12,030 bases of DNA from Propionibacteriaceae bacterium UBA4569 (GCA_002387005.1 DGKN01000206.1:10938-22967); one strand, 5' to 3'. Shown: positions 1 to 7,046, numbered from the stretch's first letter. Translations and numbers: made by a program. Notes: generated from the sequence alone by a model not told the origin.

Positions 1-66
1 ATGCCGCAGGTCGGCCGAAAGTTCGACCGCTGGCTGGACGCGTTGTTCGTCCAGCGCACCTTCTGA
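1..66 (+). CDS. 3' end of a probable GNAT-family N-acetyltransferase (partial)
   Basis: The first frame is open from base 1 to TGA at 64-66 and gives 21 residues ending GRKFDRWLDALFVQRTF. A GRKF-RWLD-x3-x-QR tail is what I recall at the C-terminus of phosphinothricin-type GNAT acetyltransferases, which move acetyl from acetyl-CoA to an amine. The ATG at base 1 is probably internal, since 21 residues is far below the roughly 170 usual for the family. The acetyl-CoA loop lies outside the window, so the family call rests on the tail only. A hairpin starts nine bases after the stop. Confidence 0.5.
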   Translation: MPQVGRKFDRWLDALFVQRTF

Positions 67-74
67 TCCGGCTT

Positions 75-105
75 CTGGACCGACAGCGGCTCTGCATCGG
101 TCCAG
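75..105 (+). terminator. Hairpin after the acetyltransferase gene, probable terminator
   Basis: CTGGACCGA at 75-83 pairs perfectly with TCGGTCCAG at 97-105. A further CAG/CTG pairing (84-86 with 92-94) closes a five-base loop. No T-run follows, so this would be a U-less terminator of the kind common in GC-rich actinobacteria. It could instead be a leader structure for the permease operon that starts at 181. I see no known riboswitch core in 67-180. Confidence 0.5.
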
Positions 106-180
106 GGTCGGCACGTGCGCCGCCGAAACCGCTGGTGGGGGCATGATGGGCGGCAGCGTCCAGTCCCCACAGGAGCCCAG

Positions 181-1704
181 ATGTCGAGCACCCCGTCCCA
201 GCTGCCGGTGAACCCGGCACCAGCCAATCACGCCTCCCACGGCACCGGCCAGGCCGAGAAGTCACGCCTCGTCGAGATGCAGGGCATCGACGTTGTCCCC
301 GACGCCGAGCGCACGGCCAAGCCCTCCGACCTGTTCTGGCCCTGGTTCGCGGCCAATGTCTCGGTCTTCGGCATGACCTACGGTTCCTACCTGCTGGGCT
401 TCGGCATCTCCTTCTGGCAGGCGCTGGTGGTCGCCGTGATCGGCATCATCGTCAGCTTCGCCCTGTGCGGCATCATCGCCATTTCCGGCAAGCGCGGATC
501 GGTGCCGACGATGGTGCTCTCCCGCGCCGCCTTCGGCGTCCAGGGCCAGAAGGTGCCCGGCATCATCAGCTGGTTGACCTCGATCGGGTGGGAGACCTCA
601 CTGACGATCACCGCCACGCTCGCCACCGCCACCATCTTCGACCGGCTCGGTTGGAGCCACGGCACCATGACCAAGATCATCGCCTGCATCGCGATCGCGG
701 CGATCATCGTCATCGCGTCCGTGCTTGGCTACCACACGATCATGAAGCTGCAGTCGCTGCTGACCTGGGTCACGGGTGCGTTCACGCTCGTGTTCATGGC
801 CATGACCATCAGCCACATCAACTGGTCGGCCGTCAGCGCGCTGCCATCGGGGTCCTTCGCGGCCTGCATCGGCGCCCTCGTGATGGTGATGACTGGCTTC
901 GGCCTGGGCTGGATCAACATCGCCGCCGACTGGTCCCGCTACCAGCGCCGCGACGCCTCCGCCAGCTCGATCGTCGCCTGGAACACCTTCGGTGGTTCGG
1001 TGGCGCCGCTGCTGCTGGTCGCCTTCGGGCTGCTGCTGGCCGGTTCGGACGAGGCGCTCAATGCCGCCATCCCGACCGACCCGATCGGTGCCCTGGCCGG
1101 GATCCTGCCGACCTGGATCCTGCTGCCCTTCCTCGTGGTCGCGATCCTGACGCTGGTCTCCGGGGCGGTGCTCGGCATCTATTCCTCCGGCTTGACCCTG
1201 CTCAGCCTGGGAATCAACATTCCTCGTCCGGCCGCCGCCGCGATCGACGGAACGATCCTGACGCTGGCCACCATCTACGTCGTCTTCTTCGCGAGCAGCT
1301 TCATCGGCCCCTTCCAGTCCTTCCTGGTGACCCTCGGCGTGCCGTTGGCGGCGTGGGCGGGGATCATGATCGCCGACATCGCGCTGCGCAAGCGTCCCTA
1401 CGACGAGGACGCATTGTTCGACTCCGCTGGCCGCTACGGATCGGTCAACTGGGCCTCCATCGTCTCGATGGTGGTCGCCTCGGTGATCGGCTGGGGCCTG
1501 GTGATCAACCAGTTCAGCGATGCCTCCTTCAACGACTGGCAGGGCTACCTGCTCGAGCCGCTGGGTCTGGGCCACAAGGGCGCCGAGGGTTGGGAGGGCA
1601 CCTGGCCGTGGGCCAACCTGGGTGTCATCGTGTCACTGCTGATCGGCGTGGTGGGCCACCTGCTGCTCAATGCCCGCACCGTCGCCCGGCAGGAGAACCG
1701 ATGA
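181..1704 (+). CDS. NCS1-family permease (cytosine/purine/allantoin/vitamin type)
   Basis: A 507-residue polytopic membrane protein of the nucleobase:cation symporter-1 family, which imports nucleobases, hydantoins, allantoin or vitamin precursors with a cation. After a soluble N-terminus of about 55 residues come roughly 12 hydrophobic segments. The stretch around residues 105-119 (RGSVPTMVLSRAAFG) matches the NCS1 signature of a small-residue/proline loop followed by SRAxFG. The length is normal. I chose ATG 181 because AGGAG at 171-175 lies five bases upstream; an in-frame GTG at 115 has no such site. It is first in an operon with a cysteine hydrolase (ATGA overlap at 1701-1704) and an AbrB-type protein. 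The substrate cannot be read from sequence; the hydrolase next door suggests an amide- or carbamoyl-containing ring or its breakdown product. Confidence 0.9.
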   Translation: MSSTPSQLPVNPAPANHASHGTGQAEKSRLVEMQGIDVVPDAERTAKPSDLFWPWFAANVSVFGMTYGSYLLGFGISFWQALVVAVIGIIVSFALCGIIAISGKRGSVPTMVLSRAAFGVQGQKVPGIISWLTSIGWETSLTITATLATATIFDRLGWSHGTMTKIIACIAIAAIIVIASVLGYHTIMKLQSLLTWVTGAFTLVFMAMTISHINWSAVSALPSGSFAACIGALVMVMTGFGLGWINIAADWSRYQRRDASASSIVAWNTFGGSVAPLLLVAFGLLLAGSDEALNAAIPTDPIGALAGILPTWILLPFLVVAILTLVSGAVLGIYSSGLTLLSLGINIPRPAAAAIDGTILTLATIYVVFFASSFIGPFQSFLVTLGVPLAAWAGIMIADIALRKRPYDEDALFDSAGRYGSVNWASIVSMVVASVIGWGLVINQFSDASFNDWQGYLLEPLGLGHKGAEGWEGTWPWANLGVIVSLLIGVVGHLLLNARTVARQENR

Positions 1705-2252
1705 GCATTCCGGCCGACTCCTGGCTGGTGGTGATCGACCACCAGGCGATCTTCGCCGACCCCTCCTCCCAGTGGTGCGCCCCCCGCTTCGCCGAGTCCG
1801 TGGGCCCGGTGGCGCGGCTGGCCGAGGCCTTCGGCGACCGGGTGCTGGTGACGCGCTGGCTGCCCGGCGCCAACCGGGCGGGTTCATGGCGCGCCTACTT
1901 CGACAAGTGGCCCTTCGCCGACCGTCCCGATGACGACCCGGTATTCGAGCTCGTTGATTCCGCCCGCGGGCTGTCGTCACATCCGAGCGTGGACGTGTCC
2001 ACCTTCGGAAAGTGGGGTCCGGAACTCCAGGCTGTCGTCGGGCTCACGCCGCACCTGGTGCTGGCAGGCGTCGCCACCGACTGCTGCGTCATCTCCACGG
2101 CGCTCGCAGCGGCCGATGCGGGCTGCACAGTGACCGTCGTCTCCGACGCCTGCGCCGGGTCGAGCGACGAGAACCAGGCCGCGGCGCTGCAGGTGATGGG
2201 CCTCTACGCGCCGCAGATCATCGTCACCGACTCCACGACCCTGCTGGGCTGA
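1701..2252 (+). CDS. Isochorismatase-family cysteine hydrolase
   Basis: A 183-residue cytosolic hydrolase of the isochorismatase-like superfamily (nicotinamidase, N-carbamoylsarcosine amidase, ureidoacrylate and biuret hydrolases). The catalytic triad is visible: Asp13 in VVIDHQ, Lys104 in TFGKWG and Cys129 in GVATDCCV. The Val-Ala before T126 is the site of the usual cis-peptide oxyanion element. The family mostly cleaves C-N bonds of amides or carbamoyl groups; the true isochorismatases lack the Cys, so this is a Cys-type amidase. Nicotinamidase metal ligands (D-x-H-x3-H) are not evident, which argues against PncA. The start at ATG 1701 is fixed by AGGAG at 1691-1695 and a four-base overlap with the permease stop. 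The frame is open far upstream but only as a shadow of the permease. Tight coupling implies that it processes what the permease imports. Confidence 0.9.
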   Translation: MSIPADSWLVVIDHQAIFADPSSQWCAPRFAESVGPVARLAEAFGDRVLVTRWLPGANRAGSWRAYFDKWPFADRPDDDPVFELVDSARGLSSHPSVDVSTFGKWGPELQAVVGLTPHLVLAGVATDCCVISTALAAADAGCTVTVVSDACAGSSDENQAAALQVMGLYAPQIIVTDSTTLLG

Positions 2253-3338
2253 GTGCGGGTGCATCCGAACAACCGGCGCCCCGTCGCCTGGGCGGCGGTG
2301 CTGGTGGGCACCGCGCTGGCCACGGTCGTCTTCGACCAGCTCGCGTTGCCCTCTCCCCCGCTCTTCGGGGCGCTGTTCGCGGGCATGGCCTGGGCGATCA
2401 TCGGACGCGGTGAGCCGATCCAGTTGCCCAGGCTGGGTTCCACGGTGGGCCAGGCGCTGGTTGGTGTGTCGATGGGCGTCCTGCTCAACCCGGCCACCCT
2501 GCGGGAACTGGGCGACAACGCCGGCTCCATCGCCGCGGTGAACATCGGGACGCTGGGGCTGAGCCTGATGGTCGGGCGGCTGTTCGCCAGCTGGGGACGC
2601 GTGTCGGCCGCGACCGGTGCCTTCAGCATGATCGCCGGTGGGGCCGCCGGCATCACCGCGATCGCCCGGGATCTGGGCGCCGACGACCGGGTCACCTCGG
2701 TGGTGCAGTACCTGCGGGTGGTGCTGATCCTGGTCGGGATGCCGTTGGTGACCGCCTGGGTCTTCCACCCAGCCAGCACGTCCGTTGCCCCGACTGTCGA
2801 CGGCTCCAACCCCCTGTGGCTGGACCTGCTCTTCGTCGCCGGGAGCGCGGCGATCGGCGTGTTCGCGGCGCGGGTGATCCGGTTCCCGTCAGGCAGCCTG
2901 CTCGGGCCGCTCTTCGTCGCCGCCGCACTGTCCATCTCGGGTTGGGTCGGCTCCCCGTCCGCCCCCGAGGCCGTGGTGGCCGTCGGATATGCGCTGGTGG
3001 GACTGCAGGTGGGATTGCGGTTCACCCGTTCCAGCCTGCGCGAGGTCGGACGGCTGCTGCCACTGGCCATTGCGCTCATCGTCGCCATCGTCCTGGGCTG
3101 CGCGGGTTTCGCCGTGGTGCTGGCCCGGGTCGCAGACGTCCCCTTGTTGGACGCCTACCTGGCCACCACCCCGGGCGGGCTCTACGCCGTGCTGGCGACC
3201 GCCGCCTCAAGCGGGGCGGACGTCACCTTCGTGCTCGCCGTCCAGGTCGTCCGGCTGTTGCTGGTGCTCGCGTCGGCGCCGTTGATCGCGTCCTGGTTCC
3301 GTTCGCACGAGGGCTCCTGGGCCGACGACGTCGACTGA
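2253..3338 (+). CDS. AbrB-family (PF05145) membrane protein
   Basis: A 361-residue integral membrane protein of the AbrB duplication family (often annotated as ammonia monooxygenase or AbrB transporter). Two homologous halves are visible: one begins with the FGALFAGMAWA region near residue 30 and carries SMIAGGAAGI near residue 130; the other begins PSGSLLGPLFVAAALS near residue 210 and carries ATTPGGLYAVLATAA near residue 305. The paired glycine-rich (S/T)xxGG motifs are typical. Known members are poorly characterised; transport is inferred. GTG 2253 abuts the hydrolase TGA (2250-2252), and no Shine-Dalgarno is seen, so expression by translational coupling is likely. GTG 2259 is an alternative start two codons later. 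Third gene of the operon; it could export a product or bring in a related compound. Confidence 0.87.
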   Translation: MRVHPNNRRPVAWAAVLVGTALATVVFDQLALPSPPLFGALFAGMAWAIIGRGEPIQLPRLGSTVGQALVGVSMGVLLNPATLRELGDNAGSIAAVNIGTLGLSLMVGRLFASWGRVSAATGAFSMIAGGAAGITAIARDLGADDRVTSVVQYLRVVLILVGMPLVTAWVFHPASTSVAPTVDGSNPLWLDLLFVAGSAAIGVFAARVIRFPSGSLLGPLFVAAALSISGWVGSPSAPEAVVAVGYALVGLQVGLRFTRSSLREVGRLLPLAIALIVAIVLGCAGFAVVLARVADVPLLDAYLATTPGGLYAVLATAASSGADVTFVLAVQVVRLLLVLASAPLIASWFRSHEGSWADDVD

Positions 3339-3480
3339 TTCCCCTGCATCGTGGGGCACGCGCAGTTCTCGCCGAGATTCGCTACCCCGCACCCAGTGAC
3401 AGCAGCCACCTGGGCGTCCTACGATCAGAACTGACCGCGTGGAATGTTTTGGGTCCAACGGCCACCCCACCCCATCGTGT

Positions 3481-3654
3481 CTGGGCGATCTGCAGCGCAG
3501 CGCGATGCGCGTCCTGAACGCTGCCGTGCAGACGACGCAGTTCCAGCAGCTCGCCGAGCTGCAGGGCGTCGCCGGCGTCGAGGTGGGCAGCTACAGCTCC
3601 CAGTTCGACCTCAGCTCCCCCTTCACCACCAAGGCTGCGAAGGTCAAGGGCTGA
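3481..3654 (+). pseudogene. 3' remnant of a coding gene, possibly glycoside hydrolase family 3
   Basis: The frame reads LGDLQRSAMRVL, then a Gln-rich helix, then SSQFDLSSPFTTK and stops with TGA at 3652-3654. Only about three of its 57 codons end in A or T, which is what real genes here look like. The 15 codons just before 3481 have five A/T endings and no sense that I can read, and an in-frame TGA lies at 3397-3399, so coding character begins abruptly. GDLQRSAMRVL followed by a QF helix resembles the end of the C-terminal part of GH3 beta-glucosidases (L-x-R-x-x-L-Q-R-S/C-A), but the match is from memory and short. No promoter or ribosome site precedes it. The likeliest reading is the tail of a deleted gene. 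A short functional ORF from ATG 3505 is less likely. Confidence 0.45.
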
Positions 3655-3763
3655 TCCGCAGCACACCCTGAGGCCCAGTCCTTGGCTGGCGCTCGCGCGC
3701 TCACGTTCCGATCGACCAGGTCACAAGACCCACCCCGGCGGCTGAGACAACCGGGCGCCTTCC

Positions 3764-3769
3764 TAGGGT
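3764..3769 (+). promoter_or_regulatory. Probable -10 element of the CtaA-like gene
   Basis: TAGGGT fits the actinobacterial TANNNT -10 consensus. CTGAGA at 3742-3747 is a plausible degenerate -35 at 16 bases spacing. Transcription would start near 3776, giving a leader of about 25 bases that contains the GGAGGT ribosome site at 3789-3794, six bases before ATG 3801. Confidence 0.5.
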
Positions 3770-3800
3770 TGGGGCCAATCATCACCCTGGAGGTAGACCC

Positions 3801-4709
3801 ATGAATTCGCTGGCCGTCGCCGCACCGCGCGAGCTCGACCTGCACGCCCAGGCCACCATGAGCCGCGCCGTGCGCCTGTTCCAGGTCGCCGCCATCGGCG
3901 CGACGTTGACCGTTGCGATGGGTGCCATCAACTCCGGAACCGGTTCGGGCTTCGCCTGCCCCACCTGGCCCGGCTGCTACCCCGGCCACTTCGGGCCCGA
4001 GGCCGAGGTCCACGACCTGATCGAGTTCAGCCACCGCATCGTCGCTGGCCTGACCGGCTTCCTGCTGTTGGCCGCCGCCATCGTCGGCGCCACCGCCACG
4101 AAGGCCAGGCCGCTGGCCCGGATTGCCCCCGCCTTCGCGCTGCTGGGCGCGATCGGTGCGGCCATCTTCGGCATGATGGTCGTCAAGAACCACGGCATCG
4201 CCAAGCCGCTGGCCATGATCGACCTCTTCGGCGCCCTCACCTGCCTGGTTGCGATGACGCTGGCCTACATGTCCTTGCGCCGGGGACGTCCGACCTGGCA
4301 CTGGACGCCCACCACACGACTCGCGTCCGCCGTGGTCGCGGGGCTCTACCTGCTGCACGTCAGCGGCATCGCCGTCGCCGGCCCGGGGTCCTTCACCGGC
4401 GTGCTGGGCTGGCCGCTGTCGGTGCACAACGGGCAGGACGTGCTCGGTGCGGTCCAGGTGATGCGTGCGCTGCTCGCCTTCGTGCTGGTCGTCGCGCTTG
4501 GCCTGCTGGCCCGTCGGTCCTGGAATGTCCCGGGCCTGTCGACCCCGGCCCGAGTGCTGGTGGCGGCGCTGGTCGTCGAGGCGATTTCGGTGGCGCTGAT
4601 CGCCAACTCGGGTGCCGAGATGTGGTTCACGCTCTTCTTCTGCGGTGCCGCCACGGCGATCCTCTCGGCTGCCACGGTGATCGCCGGACGCTCGGCGCTG
4701 GACGCCTGA
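3801..4709 (+). CDS. CtaA/COX15-like membrane protein (heme A synthase family, divergent)
   Basis: A 302-residue membrane protein with about eight hydrophobic segments, the normal size and layout of heme A synthase, which converts heme O to heme A for cytochrome c oxidase. Residues 46-63 carry the family loop with a Cys pair (C53, C59 in CPTWPGC), and residues 74-86 carry IEFSHRIVAGLTG with the conserved Glu75 and His78. By alignment from memory with Bacillus CtaA, the other three heme-ligand positions appear replaced: Asp141 in the MIDLFG segment, Met221 in VQVMRALLA, and Thr or Phe in the MWFTLFF segment near the end. It may therefore be a non-canonical CtaA or a family member with another job. 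GGAGGT at 3789-3794 fixes the start. No cta or heme gene is adjacent. Family call is firm; enzymatic activity is uncertain. Confidence 0.85.
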   Translation: MNSLAVAAPRELDLHAQATMSRAVRLFQVAAIGATLTVAMGAINSGTGSGFACPTWPGCYPGHFGPEAEVHDLIEFSHRIVAGLTGFLLLAAAIVGATATKARPLARIAPAFALLGAIGAAIFGMMVVKNHGIAKPLAMIDLFGALTCLVAMTLAYMSLRRGRPTWHWTPTTRLASAVVAGLYLLHVSGIAVAGPGSFTGVLGWPLSVHNGQDVLGAVQVMRALLAFVLVVALGLLARRSWNVPGLSTPARVLVAALVVEAISVALIANSGAEMWFTLFFCGAATAILSAATVIAGRSALDA

Positions 4710-4731
4710 TCGAGGGTTTTGTCGGCCAAGG

Positions 4732-4827
4732 TTTTCCACAGCCCCTGTGGAGTGTCCACCGTCGACTGTGCACAAGTGGCGGCCCGTTGTGGACGGCGTC
4801 GGAGGAGTTGAAAGTTTGTTGTCCACG
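4732..4827. promoter_or_regulatory. Cluster of DnaA-box-like 9-mers
   Basis: Against TT(A/G)TCCACA: TTTTCCACA at 4732-4740 (one mismatch), TGTGCACAA at 4767-4775 (reverse strand, one mismatch), TTGTCCACG at 4819-4827 (one mismatch), and weaker GTGTCCACC at 4752-4760 and TGTGGACGG at 4788-4796. TCCACAG at 4735-4741 and CTGTGGA at 4745-4751 form an exact inverted repeat with a three-base spacer. No dnaA or dnaN is adjacent, so it is not evidently oriC. It could bind DnaA as a titration or regulatory site, or be an operator for some other factor. Confidence 0.4.
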
Positions 4828-4878
4828 CCCCCAGATCGGCTTGCGTGTCGGCTCCCGTAACGCCTAGAAAGGAAGGGC

Positions 4879-5032
4879 CCGCCCCGGGGAAGGGGCGGTG
4901 CGGTGGTTCAGGAAACACACACCCATCTGGCGACACGTCGCCACACCGGAGGGCGGCGCAAGGTCCGGTGGGGTGGGACACCTGGGCACATCGGCCGGAG
5001 ACGTCGCCGCTGCCTGGTCACTACGTGGTAAC
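4879..5032. ncRNA. Candidate structured RNA (unidentified)
   Basis: Helices follow one another with little gap: 4879-4885 with 4892-4898 (CCGCCCC/GGGGCGG); 4928-4933 with 4938-4943 (TGGCGA/TCGCCA); directly adjoining 4944-4950 with 4964-4970 (CACCGGA/TCCGGTG, seven perfect pairs, 13-base loop); 4972-4975 with 4979-4982; a two-part helix 4985-4988 with 5011-5014 and 4992-4995 with 5006-5009; and 5017-5021 with 5028-5032 (one mismatch). The palindrome at 5039-5066 would end it on the + strand. The pattern is nearly symmetrical, so the strand is unknown. I see no signature of SRP RNA, RNase P RNA or tmRNA. GC-rich DNA folds easily, so this stays a candidate. Confidence 0.3.
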
Positions 5033-5038
5033 ACACAC

Positions 5039-5066
5039 GAAGGGCCCCGCCATGGCGGGGCCCTTC
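5039..5066 (-). terminator. ilvD terminator, perfect 28-base palindrome
   Basis: The 14-base arm GAAGGGCCCCGCCA (5039-5052) is followed immediately by its exact complement TGGCGGGGCCCTTC (5053-5066). It lies 26 bases past the ilvD stop. Read in the ilvD direction the arm is followed by GTGTGTGTT, a weak T-rich tail. As RNA the innermost bases stay open as a small loop. Being symmetrical, it can also stop transcripts arriving from the CtaA-like gene. Confidence 0.8.
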
Positions 5067-5092
5067 TCGTGGGTGGGTTCAGATGTGCGGCC

Positions 5093-6955
5093 TCACTCGT
5101 CGAAGTGGCGGGGGGCGCCCTTGTCAGCCGAGAGGGCATAGCGCGCGAAGATCTTCAGCGCAGTCGAGACCTGGCGGTCCCGGTCGACGGGCTTCCAACC
5201 AGCCGTCTCCTGCTCGGCGCGGCGGGCGTTCAGTTCCTCGTCGCTGACCTTGAGCTCCACCCGGCGGCCGGGGATGTCGAACTCGATCACGTCGCCGTCC
5301 CGCACCAGGCCGATCGCTCCGCCGCTGGCCGCCTCCGGGGACACGTGGCCGACCGACAGGCCGGACGAACCGCCGGAGAAGCGTCCGTCGGTGATCAGCG
5401 CGCACTTGGGGCCAAGCCCAATGCCCTTGAGGTAGCTGGTCGGGTACAGCATTTCCTGCATGCCCGGCCCGCCCTTCGGGCCCTCATAGCGGACGACGAC
5501 GACGTCCCCCTCGACGATCTTGCCGCCCAGGATCATCTCGACGGCCTGCTCCTGGCTCTCGGCCACCTTCGCGGGCCCGGAGAACTGCCACTGGTGCTCG
5601 GGGACGCCGGCGGTCTTGACGATGCAGCCGTCCGGGGCGAGGTTGCCCTTCAGCACGGCCAGACCGCCCTCGGTGGTGTACGCGTGCTCGACGGAGCGGA
5701 TGCAGCCGTCCGCGGCGTCGGTGTCCAGGCTGGCCCAACGGTTGTTCGTGCTGAAGGCCTCGGTCGTCCGGACCCCGCCGGGCGCGGCGTGGAAGCGTTC
5801 GATCGCTGCTTCGCTGGCCTGGCCGGAGCGGATGTCCCACGTGCCGAGCCACTCGTCCAGGGTCTTGGAGTGGACGGCGCGCACGCCCTCGTTGAACATC
5901 CCAGCGCGCCGCAGTTCGCCGAGGATGGCGGGGATGCCCCCGGCACGGTGCACGTCCTCCATGTAGTACTTCGTGGTGTTCGGGGCCACCTTCACCAGAC
6001 ACGGCGTCTCGCGGCTCAGCGCGTCGATGTCGTCCTGGTCGAAGTCGACCTTCGCCTCCTGCGCGGCGGCCAGCAGGTGCAGGATCGTGTTGGTCGAGCC
6101 GCCCATCGCGATGTCGAGGCGCATGGCGTTCTCGAAGGCGGGCTTGCCGGCGATCGAGAGCGGGAGCACCGAGTCGTCGTCCTGCTCGTAGTACTGGCGG
6201 CACAGGTCGACGACGAGCCGCCCGGCCTCCAGGAAGAGGTCCTTGCGGGCCATCGCGGTCGCCAGCGTCGAGCCGTTGCCGGGCAGCGAGAGACCGAGTG
6301 CTTCGGTCAGGCAGTTCATCGAGTTGGCGGTGAACATGCCCGAGCAGGAACCGCAGGTGGGGCACGCATTGTTCTCGATCGCGTCGATCTGTTCGTCCGA
6401 GACGGTGTTGTCGACGGCCTTGATCATGGCGTCGATCAGGTCGAGCCGCTCCATCCCGCCCTCGTCGGGAGCGCCCGGGACGACGCGGTCGCCAAGGATG
6501 CGTCCGGCCTCCATCGGTCCGCCGGAGACGAAGACGGTGGGAATGTTGAGCCGCAGCGCGGCGAGCAGCATGCCGGGGGTGATCTTGTCGCAGTTGGAGA
6601 TGCAGACCAGCGCGTCGGCCTGGTGCGCGTTGACCATGTACTCGACGGCATCGGCGATCACCTCGCGGCTGGGCAGCGAGTAGAGCATGCCGGAGTGGCC
6701 CATGGCGATGCCGTCGTCGACGGCGATGGTGTTGAACTCGCGCCCCACGCCGCCCGCCTCCTTCACTGCCCCCGCGACCAGCTGACCCATGTCCTTGAGG
6801 TGGACGTGGCCCGGCACGAACTGCGTGAAGGAGTTCGCGATGGCGACGATCGGCTTGCCGAAGTCGTCATTGGTCATGCCGGTGGCGCGCCACAGGGCGC
6901 GGGCTCCGGCCATGTTGCGGCCGTGGGTGGTGGTGCGGGAACGAGGTGCTGGCAT
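5093..6955 (-). CDS. ilvD: Dihydroxy-acid dehydratase
   Basis: IlvD (EC 4.2.1.9), 620 residues, dehydrates 2,3-dihydroxy-isovalerate and 2,3-dihydroxy-3-methylvalerate to the keto acids for valine, isoleucine, leucine and pantothenate synthesis in the cytosol. The N-terminus [20 protein letters not shown] and most of the length closely follow E. coli IlvD. Visible key residues: Asp80-Asp81 (metal), Cys122-x-Lys124 in SNCDK, and CPTCGSC at 198-204. [10 protein letters not shown] at 41-50, with Gly rather than Cys before the His, is as in the [4Fe-4S] E. coli-type enzyme and not the [2Fe-2S] type. I chose ATG 6955, which places Cys122 exactly as in E. coli; an in-frame ATG at 7021 would add 22 non-homologous residues. 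TAGGCT stands seven bases before the ATG. It stands alone here, with no ilvBNC neighbours. Confidence 0.97.
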   Translation of the reverse strand: MPAPRSRTTTHGRNMAGARALWRATGMTNDDFGKPIVAIANSFTQFVPGHVHLKDMGQLVAGAVKEAGGVGREFNTIAVDDGIAMGHSGMLYSLPSREVIADAVEYMVNAHQADALVCISNCDKITPGMLLAALRLNIPTVFVSGGPMEAGRILGDRVVPGAPDEGGMERLDLIDAMIKAVDNTVSDEQIDAIENNACPTCGSCSGMFTANSMNCLTEALGLSLPGNGSTLATAMARKDLFLEAGRLVVDLCRQYYEQDDDSVLPLSIAGKPAFENAMRLDIAMGGSTNTILHLLAAAQEAKVDFDQDDIDALSRETPCLVKVAPNTTKYYMEDVHRAGGIPAILGELRRAGMFNEGVRAVHSKTLDEWLGTWDIRSGQASEAAIERFHAAPGGVRTTEAFSTNNRWASLDTDAADGCIRSVEHAYTTEGGLAVLKGNLAPDGCIVKTAGVPEHQWQFSGPAKVAESQEQAVEMILGGKIVEGDVVVVRYEGPKGGPGMQEMLYPTSYLKGIGLGPKCALITDGRFSGGSSGLSVGHVSPEAASGGAIGLVRDGDVIEFDIPGRRVELKVSDEELNARRAEQETAGWKPVDRDRQVSTALKIFARYALSADKGAPRHFDE

Positions 6956-6962
6956 GTGCTCC

Positions 6963-6968
6963 AGCCTA
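6963..6968 (-). promoter_or_regulatory. -10 element of ilvD
   Basis: On the minus strand TAGGCT lies seven bases before ATG 6955, so transcription should begin at or within a base or two of the start codon. GGAG in the same interval is only three bases from the ATG, too close for a good ribosome site. No convincing -35 is seen. It supports the 6955 start over 7021. Confidence 0.55.
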
Positions 6969-7034
6969 GGCGCGTGGGCTGACGGTGCACTGGGCGTCCC
7001 AGATGCTCTGGCGCCTTCCATGCGCTCACGCGCC

Positions 7035-7040
7035 TAGCCT
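7035..7040 (+). promoter_or_regulatory. Leaderless -10 element of the DUF4440-like gene
   Basis: TAGCCT ends six bases before ATG 7047 and there is no room for a ribosome site. The promoter is back-to-back with that of ilvD; 91 bases separate the two start codons. Confidence 0.6.
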
Positions 7041-7046
7041 TGGCCC

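Larger units (their letters stand above)
3339..3800. other. 462-base gap between the permease operon and the CtaA-like gene
   Basis: No complete gene is visible. Just after the AbrB stop, CCCC at 3344-3347 can pair weakly with GGGG at 3352-3355. From 3481 to 3656 one frame has strongly biased coding codon use and looks like a gene remnant (separate entry). The right part (3657-3760) shows nothing recognisable, and 3761-3800 carries the promoter and ribosome site of the CtaA-like gene. Confidence 0.6.
4710..5092. other. 383-base gap between convergent genes: DnaA-box-like cluster, hairpins, palindrome
   Basis: No protein gene is supported here. Left part (4732-4827): several 9-mers close to TTRTCCACA and an exact inverted repeat. 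Middle (4879-5032): a run of adjoining hairpins. Right (5039-5066): a perfect palindrome behind ilvD. Short open frames across this stretch have irregular codon use and no ribosome site, so I leave them out. Confidence 0.7.

Noticed and set aside
67..180. TPP, purine or other known riboswitch ahead of the permease
   Set aside because: No CTGAGA (TPP) or other core motif is seen; only the simple hairpin at 75-105.
598..1575. Minus-strand frame of 325 codons
   Set aside because: Antisense shadow of the permease; Gln/Arg/Asp/Gly-rich and without domain features.
465..1700. Upstream extension of the hydrolase frame through the permease gene
   Set aside because: The extension is Arg/His/Asp-rich and overlaps the true permease. 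ATG 1701 has AGGAG five bases upstream and an ATGA junction.
3591..4826. Open frame of 411 codons on the minus strand
   Set aside because: Antisense to the CtaA-like gene; the product is low-complexity, rich in Gly, Arg, His and Gln.
4732..4860. Chromosomal or plasmid replication origin
   Set aside because: There are DnaA-box-like 9-mers but no dnaA, dnaN or replication initiator gene and no clear AT-rich unwinding region.
4870..5038. SRP RNA, RNase P RNA, tmRNA or 6S-type RNA
   Set aside because: I looked for the SRP GGAAGGxAGCAGCC loop, the RNase P GAGGAAAGTC core and a tmRNA Ala-tRNA end and found none.
4845..5141. Possible 98-residue protein in the convergent gap
   Set aside because: No ribosome site, irregular codon endings, and it runs into the ilvD 3' end and through the palindromic terminator.
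4898..6982. Open frame of 694 codons on the + strand
   Set aside because: It lies antisense to ilvD, whose protein is recognisable along its whole length. Long antisense frames are expected in GC-rich DNA, and this product has no domain sense.
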